Shown: positions 9,028 through 17,607 of the stretch, piece after piece | How the letters are laid out: every line of letters begins with the position of its first letter | Numbering within the stretch: the stretch's first letter is position 1 | Assembly (NCBI RefSeq): GCF_001620265.1 | Contig: NZ_CP012661.1 | Coordinates: 868,001-932,000, forward strand | DNA length: 64,000 nucleotides | Direction: 5' to 3' | Origin: Frigidibacter mobilis | Lineage (GTDB): Bacteria > Pseudomonadota > Alphaproteobacteria > Rhodobacterales > Rhodobacteraceae | Notes under the pieces: model-generated | Databases searched by the model: none | What the model was told of the DNA's origin: nothing | The model's input: the letters and a program-made list of their open reading frames with translations, nothing else | Translations under genes and position numbers: made by a program

Positions 9028-9756
9028 CTACGCCGCCGGTGCTGCCGACTGGGAGGACGCGTCCTGCCGCGCGATGACGCGGTCATAGGCCGCACAGAGG
9101 GTGGCGGCGCCAAGGATCGAGGTCAGAAAGCCGAAGGTCGTGGCGAGGAGGCCTAGCAGGGCCATCGGGACGGGGCCCTGCAGCGCGGGCCATTGGCTGG
9201 CCCATATTTCCAGCCCCGAGACGAGGACAAGGTTGAAAGCCCCCACAAGACCGGACCCCAGGATCAGCCTGCCCATCGTGGGCAGGGCCTGCTGCATCCC
9301 GGCGCGCAAGGTGTAGCGCGGGTCCCGGGTGACGCTGGCCGGCAGCAGCGTGCCGAACAGGCCCAGTGCCAGCAGGTAGAGCGGCATCATCGTCAGCAAC
9401 ATGGTCCCGGCACGATCCGCCCGCGCCGCGCCGGGGGACTGCACGCTGTACGTCACCCAGAGTGCCCCGGCCAAGGGCAGGGCCAGCAGCGCCAGCGCGA
9501 TCAGAATGAAGCGACCAGCCCGGAACGGGCGCGTGTCCGCTGCGCCGGTCTGGCGGCGCAGCGTCAGCGGTTCGCCGAAGAGGAAATGGCGGTGAAACAT
9601 GTAGGCGATGAACAGCAGGCCAATCGTGCGGCCTGCTGTGGCACCGGAGGTCCCCTGGAACATGAGGGCGAGACCTTCTAGAATGACGGCCAGCAAGAGG
9701 AGGAGGGGCAGGGCGCTGAAAAACAGCCGGAACGAGGACGTGTAGATGCGGATCAT
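9028..9756 (-). CDS. Integral membrane protein of unknown function
   Basis: 242 residues with about six hydrophobic segments (around residues 10-30, 40-56, 82-103, 117-140, 162-183 and 196-222). I do not recognise a specific family. ATG 9756 is preferred over an upstream start at 9771 because AAGGG lies 8 bases upstream. The C-terminus is short, hydrophilic and Ala/Ser rich. It stands alone between aroA and ecm, on the minus strand, with more than 80 bp on either side. Confidence 0.75.
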   Translation of the reverse strand: MIRIYTSSFRLFFSALPLLLLLAVILEGLALMFQGTSGATAGRTIGLLFIAYMFHRHFLFGEPLTLRRQTGAADTRPFRAGRFILIALALLALPLAGALWVTYSVQSPGAARADRAGTMLLTMMPLYLLALGLFGTLLPASVTRDPRYTLRAGMQQALPTMGRLILGSGLVGAFNLVLVSGLEIWASQWPALQGPVPMALLGLLATTFGFLTSILGAATLCAAYDRVIARQDASSQSAAPAA

Positions 9757-9871
9757 GGCGGCCCTTCGCAAATGCGGTGCTAGCCGAAGCCTCGGCGGGG
9801 GCCGGGCCTGCTGTCAATAGCGCATGCGGTGCGGGGGATGTCCTGGTGCCAGAACTCCCCCCGACCGCGCC

Positions 9872-11842
9872 CTACGCCGCCGCGGCCGCCGGTTCCGCCA
9901 GCGCGACGATATCCATCATGATCCGGTTCAGCTCGAAATCCTTCGGCGTATAGACCCGGGCCACCCCCTGCGCCAGCAGGGCGGCCGCGTCCTCGTCGGG
10001 GATGATCCCGCCCACCACCAGCGGCACATGGCCGAGGCCCGCCTCTGCCATCCGCTCCAGCACCTCGGCGATCAGCGGCAGGTGGCTGCCCGACAGGATC
10101 GACAGGCCAACCACATGCGCCTGCCGCTCTGCCGCCGCCTCGACGATCTGCGAGGGGGTCAGGCGGATGCCGTCATAGCTGATCTCCATCCCGCAATCGC
10201 GGGCGCGGAAGGCGATCTGTTCGGCGCCGTTGGAATGGCCATCAAGGCCCGGCTTGCCGACAAGGAAGGTCAGGCGGCGGCCCAGCTTGGAGGATACGGC
10301 ATCCACCGCCTCGCGGATCGGCTCCAGCCCCTCGGTCCGGTTCGAGGGGCTGCGCGACACGCCGGTGGGGCCGCGATACTCGCCATGCACCTGCCGCATC
10401 ACCCCCGCCCATTCGCCGGTGGTGGCCCCGGCCTTCGCCGCCGCCACCGAGGCCGGCATGATGTTGCGCCCGGCACTGGCGGCCTCGCGCAGATCGGCCA
10501 GCGCCGCCGCCACCGCCGCGCCGTCGCGGCCGCGGCGCCACTCGGCAAGCCGGGCGATCTGGTCCTGTTCCACTGCCGGGTCCACCGTCATGATGCCGCC
10601 ATCGCTTCCCAGCAGCGGCGAGGGCTCGGCCTGCTGCCAGCGGTTGACGCCGACGACGATGGTTTCGCCCGTCTCCACCCGGCCAAGGCGGGTGGCGTTC
10701 GATTCCACCAGCCGCGCCTTCATGTAGTCGATGGCGGCAATGGCGCCGCCCATTGCGTCCAGCGTGGCGAGTTCTGACCGGGCGCCGTCCTTCAGCGCCT
10801 CCACCCGTGCCGCGATCACCGGGTTGCCGTCGAAGAGGTCGCCATATTCCAGCAGGTCGGTTTCATAGGCCAGGATCTGCTGCATCCTGAGCGACCATTG
10901 CTGGTCCCAGGGGCGGGGCAGGCCAAGCGCTTCGTTCCAGGCGGGAAGCTGCACGGCGCGGGCGCGGGCGTTCTTGGACAGTGTCACCGCCAGCATCTCC
11001 AGCAGGATGCGGTAGACGTTGTTTTCGGGCTGCTGCTCGGTCAGGCCGAGGCTGTTGACCTGCACGCCATAGCGGAAACGGCGGAACTTCTCGTCCTCGA
11101 TGCCGTAGCGCTGCAGGCAGATCTCGTCCCAGAGCTCGGTGAAGGCGCGCATCTTGCACAGCTCGGTGACGAAGCGGATGCCGGCATTGACGAAAAAGCT
11201 GATGCGGCCGACCATTGCGGGGAATTCGGCCTCGGGCACCTTGCCCTTCAGGTCATCGAGCACCGCAACGGCGGTGGCCAGCGCGAAGGCAAGCTCCTGC
11301 TCCGGCGTCGCCCCCGCCTCCTGCAGGTGGTAGGAACACACGTTCATCGGGTTCCATTTGGGCAGGTGCACGGCGGTATAGGCCGCGACATCGGTAATCA
11401 TCGCCAGGCTGGGTTTCGGCGGGCAGATATAGGTGCCGCGGCTGAGATATTCCTTGACCAGATCGTTCTGCACGGTGCCCTGCAGGGCGGCGACATCGGC
11501 CCCCTGCTCCTCGGCCACCGCGATGTAGAGCGAGAGCAGCCAGGGTGCGGTGGCGTTGATCGTCATCGAGGTGTTCATCTGGTCGAGCGGGATATCGGCG
11601 AAGAGCGCCCGCATGTCGCCCAGGTGGGCGACGGGAACCCCGACCTTGCCGACCTCGCCGCGCGCCAGTTCGTGATCGCTGTCATAGCCGGTCTGGGTGG
11701 GCAGGTCGAAGGCGACCGAGAGCCCGGTCTGGCCGCGGGCCAGGTTGGCGCGGTAGAGCGCGTTGGACTTGGCGGCGGTGGAATGGCCGGCATAGGTGCG
11801 GAACAGCCAGGGCTTGTCGCGGGGGGTGGCGGTGTCGGTCAT
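9872..11842 (-). CDS. ecm: Ethylmalonyl-CoA mutase
   Basis: B12-dependent mutase converting (2R)-ethylmalonyl-CoA to (2S)-methylsuccinyl-CoA in the ethylmalonyl-CoA pathway. 656 residues: an N-terminal TIM barrel (FDLPTQTGYDSDH, TMTINATAPW) and a C-terminal cobalamin domain with the DGHSNGAEQIAFRARDCGME motif (lower-ligand His), then SILSGSHL and GGIIPDED. Being a single chain with both domains and close to ccr favours Ecm (MeaA-like) over methylmalonyl-CoA mutase. The start at 11842 gives MTDTATPRDKPW. It is divergent from a small secreted protein and ccr. Confidence 0.93.
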   Translation of the reverse strand: MTDTATPRDKPWLFRTYAGHSTAAKSNALYRANLARGQTGLSVAFDLPTQTGYDSDHELARGEVGKVGVPVAHLGDMRALFADIPLDQMNTSMTINATAPWLLSLYIAVAEEQGADVAALQGTVQNDLVKEYLSRGTYICPPKPSLAMITDVAAYTAVHLPKWNPMNVCSYHLQEAGATPEQELAFALATAVAVLDDLKGKVPEAEFPAMVGRISFFVNAGIRFVTELCKMRAFTELWDEICLQRYGIEDEKFRRFRYGVQVNSLGLTEQQPENNVYRILLEMLAVTLSKNARARAVQLPAWNEALGLPRPWDQQWSLRMQQILAYETDLLEYGDLFDGNPVIAARVEALKDGARSELATLDAMGGAIAAIDYMKARLVESNATRLGRVETGETIVVGVNRWQQAEPSPLLGSDGGIMTVDPAVEQDQIARLAEWRRGRDGAAVAAALADLREAASAGRNIMPASVAAAKAGATTGEWAGVMRQVHGEYRGPTGVSRSPSNRTEGLEPIREAVDAVSSKLGRRLTFLVGKPGLDGHSNGAEQIAFRARDCGMEISYDGIRLTPSQIVEAAAERQAHVVGLSILSGSHLPLIAEVLERMAEAGLGHVPLVVGGIIPDEDAAALLAQGVARVYTPKDFELNRIMMDIVALAEPAAAAA

Positions 11843-12066
11843 GCTGCTCTCCGAATCCGGGGCGGGGAATCCAGGCTGGCGGCCCGGCAAGATAGTTGCG
11901 CTGAAAATGGTGATAGGCGAAAGAATGTGTCCCTGTCAATTCGCCGCGCTGCGGCAAGCCATGCCGCGGTGCGGCCGGTGATTTCTGTTGCAAAGCAGGG
12001 GGTGCGGATCACAGTCTGGTGATGCCGACGGGATTTTGCGCCGGTGTGTAACCAACGGGTTCTTTC

Positions 12067-12399
12067 ATGTCCTCTCGTTTCCTGCTGCCCCTTGCGGTTG
12101 CCGGCGCCTTTTGCGCGGCCTCCGTCCTGCCCGCCGCCGCGCTGGACCGGCATGTGCGGATCGTCAACGATACCGGCTTTGCCATCGTCGAATTCTATGC
12201 CTCGAACACGGGCACCAGCGACTGGCAGGAGGATATCCTCGGCCCGGATGTGCTGCCCTCGGGCGCCTCGGTGATGATCAACATCGACGATGGCACCGGC
12301 TACTGCAAATACGACCTGCTGGCGGTGTTCGAGGATGGCGACCAACTGGTCAAGTCCGATGTCAATGTCTGCGAGGTGGGCACCTTCACCTATAACTGA
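12067..12399 (+). CDS. Small secreted protein of unknown function
   Basis: 110 residues with a clear Sec signal peptide (about residues 1-25, ending AAALD) and a compact beta-rich mature part of about 85 residues. Two cysteines (in GYCKYD and VNVCEVG) could form one disulfide in the periplasm. I do not recognise the family. It lies between the divergent ecm promoter and ccr, 168 bp ahead of ccr on the same strand, but the company may be accidental. Confidence 0.75.
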   Translation: MSSRFLLPLAVAGAFCAASVLPAAALDRHVRIVNDTGFAIVEFYASNTGTSDWQEDILGPDVLPSGASVMINIDDGTGYCKYDLLAVFEDGDQLVKSDVNVCEVGTFTYN

Positions 12400-12476
12400 G
12401 CCCGCAGGGGTGCCGCAGGCCGGGCGGGGGCGTCCGGCCTGGTGGTCATAAAATTACAAAAACGCTACGTTCCATA

Positions 12477-12488
12477 TTGCATTGTTGC
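12477..12488 (+). promoter_or_regulatory. TTGC direct repeat upstream of ccr, candidate operator
   Basis: Two TTGC blocks 8 bp apart (12477 and 12485) lie about 80 bp before the ccr start. Short-chain acyl-CoA responsive ScfR-type regulators (RamB, PccR) bind TTTGCAAA-like repeats near such genes. The match is only partial; this is inference. Confidence 0.25.
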
Positions 12489-12567
12489 GCGGCCAAACGT
12501 ATTTCCTGCTGCATGAGGCCGCGCGATTCTGCGCTGCGGCAGACCCGTTTCGGCCAAGGAGACTGTC

Positions 12568-13860
12568 ATGGCTCTTGATACCCAGACCGAGATTGCGCCC
12601 TATGACGCGCCCGAGAAGGACCTTTACGAGATCGGCGAGATGCCGCCCCTCGGCCATGTCCCCAAGCAGATGTATGCCTGGGCGATCCGGCGCGAGCGGC
12701 ATGGCGAGCCCGACAAGTCGATGCTGGTCGAGGTGGTCGACACGCCCGAGATCGACAGCCACGAGGTGCTGGTGCTGGTGATGGCGGCGGGCGTCAATTA
12801 CAACGGGATCTGGGCCGGGCTCGGCATTCCGATCAGCCCGTTCGACGGCCACAAGGCGCCCTACCACATTGCCGGCTCCGACGCCTCGGGCATCGTGTGG
12901 AAGGTCGGCGACAAGGTGAAGCGCTGGAAGGTGGGCGACGAGGTCGTCATCCACTGCAACCAGGACGATGGCGACGACGAGGAATGCAACGGCGGCGACC
13001 CGATGTTCTCGCCCAGCCAGCGGATCTGGGGCTACGAGACGCCCGATGGCAGTTTCGCGCAGTTCACCCGTGTGCAGGCGCAGCAACTGATGCACCGCCC
13101 GCGGCACCTGACCTGGGAGGAGAGCGCCTGCTATACGCTGACGCTGGCCACCGCCTACCGGATGCTGTTCGGCCACCGCCCGCATATCCTCAAGCCCGGC
13201 GACAATGTGCTGGTCTGGGGCGCCTCGGGCGGGCTCGGCAGCTATGCGATACAGCTCATCAATGCGGCGGGGGCGAATGCGATCGGCGTGATCTCGGAAG
13301 AGGACAAGCGCGAGTTCGTGATGGGCCTTGGCGCCAAGGGCGTCATCAACCGCAAGGATTTCAGCTGCTGGGGCCAGATGCCCAAGGTCGGCACGCCGGA
13401 ATATGCCGCCTGGTTCAAGGAGGCGCGCAAGTTCGGGGCGGCGATCTGGGAGATCACCGGCAAGGGCAACAATGTCGACATGGTGTTCGAGCATCCGGGC
13501 GAGGCGACCTTCCCGGTCTCGGTCTTCGTGGTCAAGCGCGGGGGGATGGTGGTGATCTGTGCCGGCACCACCGGCTTCAACCTGACCTTCGACGTGCGCT
13601 ACCTCTGGATGCACCAGAAGCGGGTGCAGGGCAGCCATTTCGCCAACCTCAAGCAGGCGGCGGCGGCGAACAAGCTGATGCTGGAGCGGCGGCTGGACCC
13701 CTGCATGTCGGAAGTCTTCCCCTGGGAGGAGATCCCGGCCGCCCACCTGAAGATGCTGCGCAACCAGCACAAGCCGGGGAACATGGCGGTGCTGGTGCAG
13801 AGCCCGCGCGCCGGGCTGCGGACCTTCGAGGACGCGCTGGAGGCGGGGCGGCCGGCGTAG
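12568..13860 (+). CDS. ccr: Crotonyl-CoA carboxylase/reductase
   Basis: Key enzyme of the ethylmalonyl-CoA pathway: reductive carboxylation of crotonyl-CoA with NADPH and CO2 to ethylmalonyl-CoA. 430 residues, MDR superfamily. Seen: AAGVNYNGIWAGLG, IAGSDASGIVWKVG, the Rossmann VWGASGGLGSYAIQL near residue 215, and the family-specific GYETPDGSFAQFTRVQAQQL and GSHFANLKQAAAAN. The start has an AAGGAGA ribosome site. A terminator follows at 13884. With ecm it implies growth on acetate or other C2 units without isocitrate lyase. Confidence 0.97.
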   Translation: MALDTQTEIAPYDAPEKDLYEIGEMPPLGHVPKQMYAWAIRRERHGEPDKSMLVEVVDTPEIDSHEVLVLVMAAGVNYNGIWAGLGIPISPFDGHKAPYHIAGSDASGIVWKVGDKVKRWKVGDEVVIHCNQDDGDDEECNGGDPMFSPSQRIWGYETPDGSFAQFTRVQAQQLMHRPRHLTWEESACYTLTLATAYRMLFGHRPHILKPGDNVLVWGASGGLGSYAIQLINAAGANAIGVISEEDKREFVMGLGAKGVINRKDFSCWGQMPKVGTPEYAAWFKEARKFGAAIWEITGKGNNVDMVFEHPGEATFPVSVFVVKRGGMVVICAGTTGFNLTFDVRYLWMHQKRVQGSHFANLKQAAAANKLMLERRLDPCMSEVFPWEEIPAAHLKMLRNQHKPGNMAVLVQSPRAGLRTFEDALEAGRPA

Positions 13861-13883
13861 GCTGGCGGTCGGGAGAGAGGGAG

Positions 13884-13915
13884 ACGCCCGTCCCGGGGAG
13901 GGGCGGGCGTTTGTG
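13884..13915 (+). terminator. Rho-independent terminator of ccr
   Basis: Stem ACGCCCGTCCC with GGGGCGGGCGT followed by TTTGT, 23 bp after the ccr stop. Confidence 0.75.
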
Positions 13916-14111
13916 TTGGAGCGAAGCTCGTCCGGCGAGATTGAAACGCCAGTCAAACACCACAGTCAGAGGGCGGTGCCCGTCCGCCGGGTGGGCGAGC
14001 ACCAGAAGTTCTAGGCGCTTTATGGTTCAGCACCTCCCACCGATATTTTAGGGCTGGCGTTGCAAAGCGCCCGCCCGGGGGGGCGGACGGGCGCTGCCCG
14101 GCGGCGCTGAA

Positions 14112-14178
14112 GCGCCTTGTTCCGGGCAAGAGGGGCTCAGCCTCCCGACGCTGCGCGCCCTGGTCCGGGCAAGAGGGG
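14112..14178. repeat. Two copies of a 24-bp GC-rich repeat
   Basis: GCGCCTTGTTCCGGGCAAGA plus GGGG at 14112-14135 and GCGCCCTGGTCCGGGCAAGA plus GGGG at 14155-14178. A third, more divergent copy is at 15898-15914. Confidence 0.6.
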
Positions 14179-14212
14179 GGCTCTGCCCCCCGGCGGCCTT
14201 TGGCCGCTCCCC

Positions 14213-14238
14213 CCCGGGATATTTTGGACAAGGCAAAG
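14213..14238. repeat. Dispersed intergenic element, copy 2
   Basis: Carries GGGATATTTTGGACAAGGCA, matching the inverse of copy 1 near 8956-8985 with only small differences. Confidence 0.55.
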
Positions 14239-14316
14239 GGGCAGGGGCGGGCGCGATGATCGGGGAACCCCCACCCCCTCTGGCGCGCCCCGTCGCGCTT
14301 CGCTAGGGTCGCGGCG

Positions 14317-15846
14317 ATGAGCGTGCCCACCCTTACCTTCTCTCCCGATCAGGCCGAGGCCTGGGACCGTCTGGCCGAGGCGCTGGAGGGGGCGGGGGTC
14401 GATATCCTGGGCGGCAGCGCCGACCGGGTGGAGGAGGGCGCGCCGCGCAGCATCATGGCGGTGGTGGGCAAGGCCGGGTCGGGCAAGACCATGCTGCTGG
14501 CAGAGCTGACCCGCGCGCTGGGCGAGGCGGGCGTCGACATCATCTCGGGCGATTACGAGGGCAAGCGGCGCAAGGAGCGCCGCACGCTGGCGATTCTGGC
14601 GCCGACCAACAAGGCCGCGAGCGTGTTGCGGGGCCGCGGCGTGCCGGCGACGACGATCCACCGTATCCTCTATACCCCTGTCTATGACCCGGAATACGAG
14701 CGCATTGCCGAATGGCTGGCCAATGGCGGCGAGAGGCCCGTGGTCGAGGGGATGTCCGAGACCGCGCTCGACCGGGCGAAGGCGTTCTTCGAGCAGGTGA
14801 AATCGGTGCCGGGGGCGCTGGCCGCCGCGGGCCTGCGCGGCTCGGATTTCATCCTGGGCTGGAAGCGGCGCGAGGACCCCTTGGATATCGGGCTGATCGA
14901 CGAATGCTCGATGCTCGACGACCGGCAGTTCGAGGACCTGAAGGAGATCTTCCCGACGCTGGTGATGTTCGGCGACCCGGCGCAGCTGGCGCCGGTGAAC
15001 CAGTCGGGCGCGATGGCCTTTGACCGGCTGCCCGAGGGCCAGCGGCTGGAGTTGCACCGCATCCACCGGCAGGAGGGCGACAACCCGATCCTGGACCTGG
15101 CCCATGCGCTGGCCGATGAGAGCCTGACCTTCGAGCGCTTCGAGCGGATGGTGGAGGAGGCCGCGCGGCGCGACCCGCGCGTGGTCTGGGCCGAGCGGGT
15201 GGAGAGCGACCTGATGGCGCGCTCGCCGGTGCTGGTCTGGCGCAACCAGACGCGGATCCGGCTGATCCAGGCGTTTCGGGGGGCCTTCGGGGCGCCGCTG
15301 GATGCGCTGCTGCCGGGCGAGCCGCTGATCTGCGACGGGATCGAACTGCCGCTGAAGCACCGCAAGAAGCGCATCGACCTGGAGGCGCGGGGCCTTATCA
15401 AGGGCGCGCAGGTGATCTATCTGGGCCCCGGCAAGAAGCCGGGGTTCAGCCGTATCCATGTGATCGGGGCCGAGGAGCCGCAGGTTTCCGCCGCGTCGAT
15501 CATCAAGATCGAGCTGCCGGGCGAGGAGGAGCCGTTCATCCCCTATGCGGCGCGGATGGGGGCGGCCTTCCTGCACGGGGCGGCGGTGACGATCCACAAG
15601 GCGCAGGGCTCGCAATGGGAGAACGTGCAGGTGTTTGCGCCCGATCTTTACGCCGCCTATCGGGCCGGGCGGTCCGAGGCGGGCATTCCGCTGTGGAAGC
15701 GGCTGGCCTATGTGGCGATCACCCGGGCGGAAAAGCGGCTGCTCTGGGTGGTGCGCAACCGGCTGTCGCGCCCCGCGGCGGGGCTGACGGTGGACGACCT
15801 GCCGCAGAACGCGGCGCCGCTGGCGTTGTTGCGGGAGGCGGAGTAG
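14317..15846 (+). CDS. RecD-like superfamily 1 DNA helicase/ATPase
   Basis: 509 residues. Walker A GKAGSGKT at 51-58; APTNKAASVLRGRG; Walker B LIDECSML near 193-200; GDPAQLAPV; and late motifs VTIHKAQGSQWENV and YVAITRAEKRL. The order fits an SF1B (RecD/TraA/Dda-like) 5'-3' helicase with an SH3-like insertion (residues about 340-400). It is a stand-alone gene, not with recB or recC. It probably acts in replication or repair; a housekeeping role is likely because such genes are widespread in Rhodobacterales. The exact role is unknown. Confidence 0.85.
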   Translation: MSVPTLTFSPDQAEAWDRLAEALEGAGVDILGGSADRVEEGAPRSIMAVVGKAGSGKTMLLAELTRALGEAGVDIISGDYEGKRRKERRTLAILAPTNKAASVLRGRGVPATTIHRILYTPVYDPEYERIAEWLANGGERPVVEGMSETALDRAKAFFEQVKSVPGALAAAGLRGSDFILGWKRREDPLDIGLIDECSMLDDRQFEDLKEIFPTLVMFGDPAQLAPVNQSGAMAFDRLPEGQRLELHRIHRQEGDNPILDLAHALADESLTFERFERMVEEAARRDPRVVWAERVESDLMARSPVLVWRNQTRIRLIQAFRGAFGAPLDALLPGEPLICDGIELPLKHRKKRIDLEARGLIKGAQVIYLGPGKKPGFSRIHVIGAEEPQVSAASIIKIELPGEEEPFIPYAARMGAAFLHGAAVTIHKAQGSQWENVQVFAPDLYAAYRAGRSEAGIPLWKRLAYVAITRAEKRLLWVVRNRLSRPAAGLTVDDLPQNAAPLALLREAE

Positions 15847-15897
15847 CGCCAGTTTTCGGGCGGCGCGGTCTGCGGCCAGCCTTCCCGGCGGCGTTGC

Positions 15898-15914
15898 GCG
15901 CCCTGTTCCGGGCA
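15898..15914. repeat. Third copy of the GCGCCCTGTTCCGGGCA repeat
   Basis: Shares the core with 14112-14135 and 14155-14178; lies in the 146-bp gap after the helicase gene. Confidence 0.5.
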
Positions 15915-15992
15915 GGTCGGGAAAGCTGCTTCCGGGGCTTTCCTCTGCCGCGCTGACGCGGCTATCCTGCCCCCGATCAGAGGAGGCCCCCG

Positions 15993-16229
15993 ATGCGCTG
16001 TGTTTTCGTCCAGTTCCGCTGCCAGCCCGGCAAGACCTATGAGGTTGCCGATGCGATCTATGCCCGCGAGGTGGTGAGCGAGCTTTACTCCACCTCGGGC
16101 GACTATGACCTGATCGCCAAGGTCTATATCCCCGAGGAGGCGGATGTCGGCCATTGGCTGACCGGCGCGCTGTTCGACATTCCGGGGATCAGCCGGACGC
16201 TGACGACGATGACGTTCAAGGCGTTTTGA
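15993..16229 (+). CDS. Stand-alone Lrp/AsnC-type RAM domain protein
   Basis: 78 residues that match only the C-terminal ligand-binding RAM half of Lrp/AsnC regulators: VFVQFRCQPGKTYEVADAI, the GDYDLIAKVYIPEE core, and GISRTLTTMTFKAF. There is no helix-turn-helix. Such stand-alone RAM proteins form oligomers and may bind amino acids or modulate Lrp proteins. GAGGAGG-like ribosome site just upstream. It is a complete small gene rather than a truncation, since the start is well placed. Confidence 0.88.
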   Translation: MRCVFVQFRCQPGKTYEVADAIYAREVVSELYSTSGDYDLIAKVYIPEEADVGHWLTGALFDIPGISRTLTTMTFKAF

Positions 16230-16238
16230 GGAAGAACC

Positions 16239-16421
16239 ATGGGCCCAAGCGAGCCGGGAATGGTCATGTGCTGCTTTTCCGGCGACTGGATCCCGCAGGA
16301 GTCCGCAGTGACGATCGTCGCGTTCATCCCGAATACGAAAGAGAGCCAGACGCTCTACGCCAAGCCGGGCGAACTCGCCAAGCGAGTCACGCCGGACGTT
16401 CCCCTGCACCCCGGTCTCTAG
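16239..16421 (+). CDS. Possible 60-residue hypothetical protein
   Basis: Begins 9 bp after the RAM gene with GAGGAAG upstream of its ATG. Third codon positions are mostly G or C as in neighbouring genes, which supports translation, but I recognise no domain. It contains a double cysteine (MCCF) near residue 11 and no membrane segment. It may be a remnant of a larger gene. Confidence 0.45.
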   Translation: MGPSEPGMVMCCFSGDWIPQESAVTIVAFIPNTKESQTLYAKPGELAKRVTPDVPLHPGL

Positions 16422-16569
16422 GGCCTCGCCCTATAATTGTCGTAATCGGCCCCGAACCCCGCTTCTGCCGCCCCTGTGGCCGAGTTGCACTAGCGCACTT
16501 GTGACCAAGCCGCTACAAAAGGTGTAATGGCGGAAAACCGTCAACAGGCAGTGAACATATGAGGTCGGG

Positions 16570-17505
16570 ATGAGCAGGTCCCCCAAGGCGCTTTGCAGCG
16601 CAGTGACGCGCATGGCGGTGTGCGGCGCGCTTCTCTCGGGGCCGCTGGCGGCGCAGGAGCGGATGACGCTCGGCATCGGCCGGATGTTCACCAACGACTA
16701 CATGGGCGATGGCAAGGATCGCTGGCGCACCGGCAGCTACCAGATCAGCGTGTTGCGCGGCCCGATCTGGGAGGGCAGCCTGCCGGCGCGCCCAGGCAGC
16801 CTGCTGGAATACCGCCTGCGGTCGGAGATCATCGCGCCCTCGGAACTCTCCACCCCGCCTGCCGGCGACCGGCGCTATGCGGGCGTGGTCTCGTTCGGGC
16901 TGCACAGCCATTTCGCGCTTGGCGCCGCCGAGGCGAGCGCCGGGCTCGACCTGGTGGCGCTTGGGCCGCAGACCGGGGTCGGCGAGGTGCATGACTGGCT
17001 GCACGAGCAGGTCTCGGCGCCCTCGGTCCGTGTGGTCGAGGACGAGATCGGCAACCGCCTCGTGCCGACGCTCTCGGGCGAGTTGGGCAGGAGCTTTGCC
17101 CTTGGCAGCCATGCCGAGTTGCGGCCCTTCGCCGAGGCGCGGCTGGGGGATGAAACGCTGGTGCGGATCGGCGCCGACCTCAGCTTTGGCCGGATCGAGC
17201 ACGGGGCGCTGTGGTCGCGCGATACGGTCAGCGGGCATCGCTATGTGACGATCTCTGGCACCTCCGAGCCGGGGGCGAGTTTCGTGCTGGGGGGCGATGC
17301 TGCCTATGTGGCGGATAGCGTCTATCTGAACGGCGGCAGCAATGACCCCGAGCCCGAGGACAGCCGGCTGCGGCTGCGCGCCGGGATGCAGATCCGCAGT
17401 GAACGGATGGGCCTGTTCTACGGCGCGACCTGGCTGTCGGAGGAATTCGAGGGCCAGCCCGAGGGGCAGGTCCTGGGATCGCTGCGCTTTCGCATGAACT
17501 TTTGA
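16570..17505 (+). CDS. LpxR-family outer-membrane protein (DUF2219)
   Basis: 311 residues with a signal peptide (to about residue 28, GPLAAQE). It resembles the LpxR family of outer-membrane beta-barrel deacylases that trim lipid A. N42-D43 in FTNDY and H141/H145 in VGEVHDWLHEQ correspond to the catalytic Asn/Asp and His region, and DRRYAGVVSFGLH is the conserved turn. It ends in Phe (RFRMNF), the normal barrel-targeting signal. Activity on lipid A is inference from family; the alternating hydrophobic pattern supports a barrel. Confidence 0.82.
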   Translation: MSRSPKALCSAVTRMAVCGALLSGPLAAQERMTLGIGRMFTNDYMGDGKDRWRTGSYQISVLRGPIWEGSLPARPGSLLEYRLRSEIIAPSELSTPPAGDRRYAGVVSFGLHSHFALGAAEASAGLDLVALGPQTGVGEVHDWLHEQVSAPSVRVVEDEIGNRLVPTLSGELGRSFALGSHAELRPFAEARLGDETLVRIGADLSFGRIEHGALWSRDTVSGHRYVTISGTSEPGASFVLGGDAAYVADSVYLNGGSNDPEPEDSRLRLRAGMQIRSERMGLFYGATWLSEEFEGQPEGQVLGSLRFRMNF

Positions 17506-17607
17506 CGTTACGGCATCTGCTGGCGCTTCACAGGATGAAGAACGCGTGCTAACATTCTGAAATAAAGGCATTAAGGCCCAAACAAGAAACGACGACGGCA
17601 GGTAGGT

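Larger units (their letters stand above)
13916..14316. other. Gene-free stretch rich in dispersed repeats
   Basis: No coding signal is seen. It holds several GC-rich inverted repeats, a tandem-like pair of GCGCCTTGTTCCGGGCAAGA units (14112 and 14155) and a copy of the GGATATTTTGGACAAGGC element (14213-14238). One or two of these may end transcription from ccr or start the helicase gene transcript. Confidence 0.5.

Noticed and set aside
9872..11842. Methylmalonyl-CoA mutase
   Set aside because: A single chain of 656 residues next to ccr fits ethylmalonyl-CoA mutase better; the methylmalonyl enzyme is usually longer.
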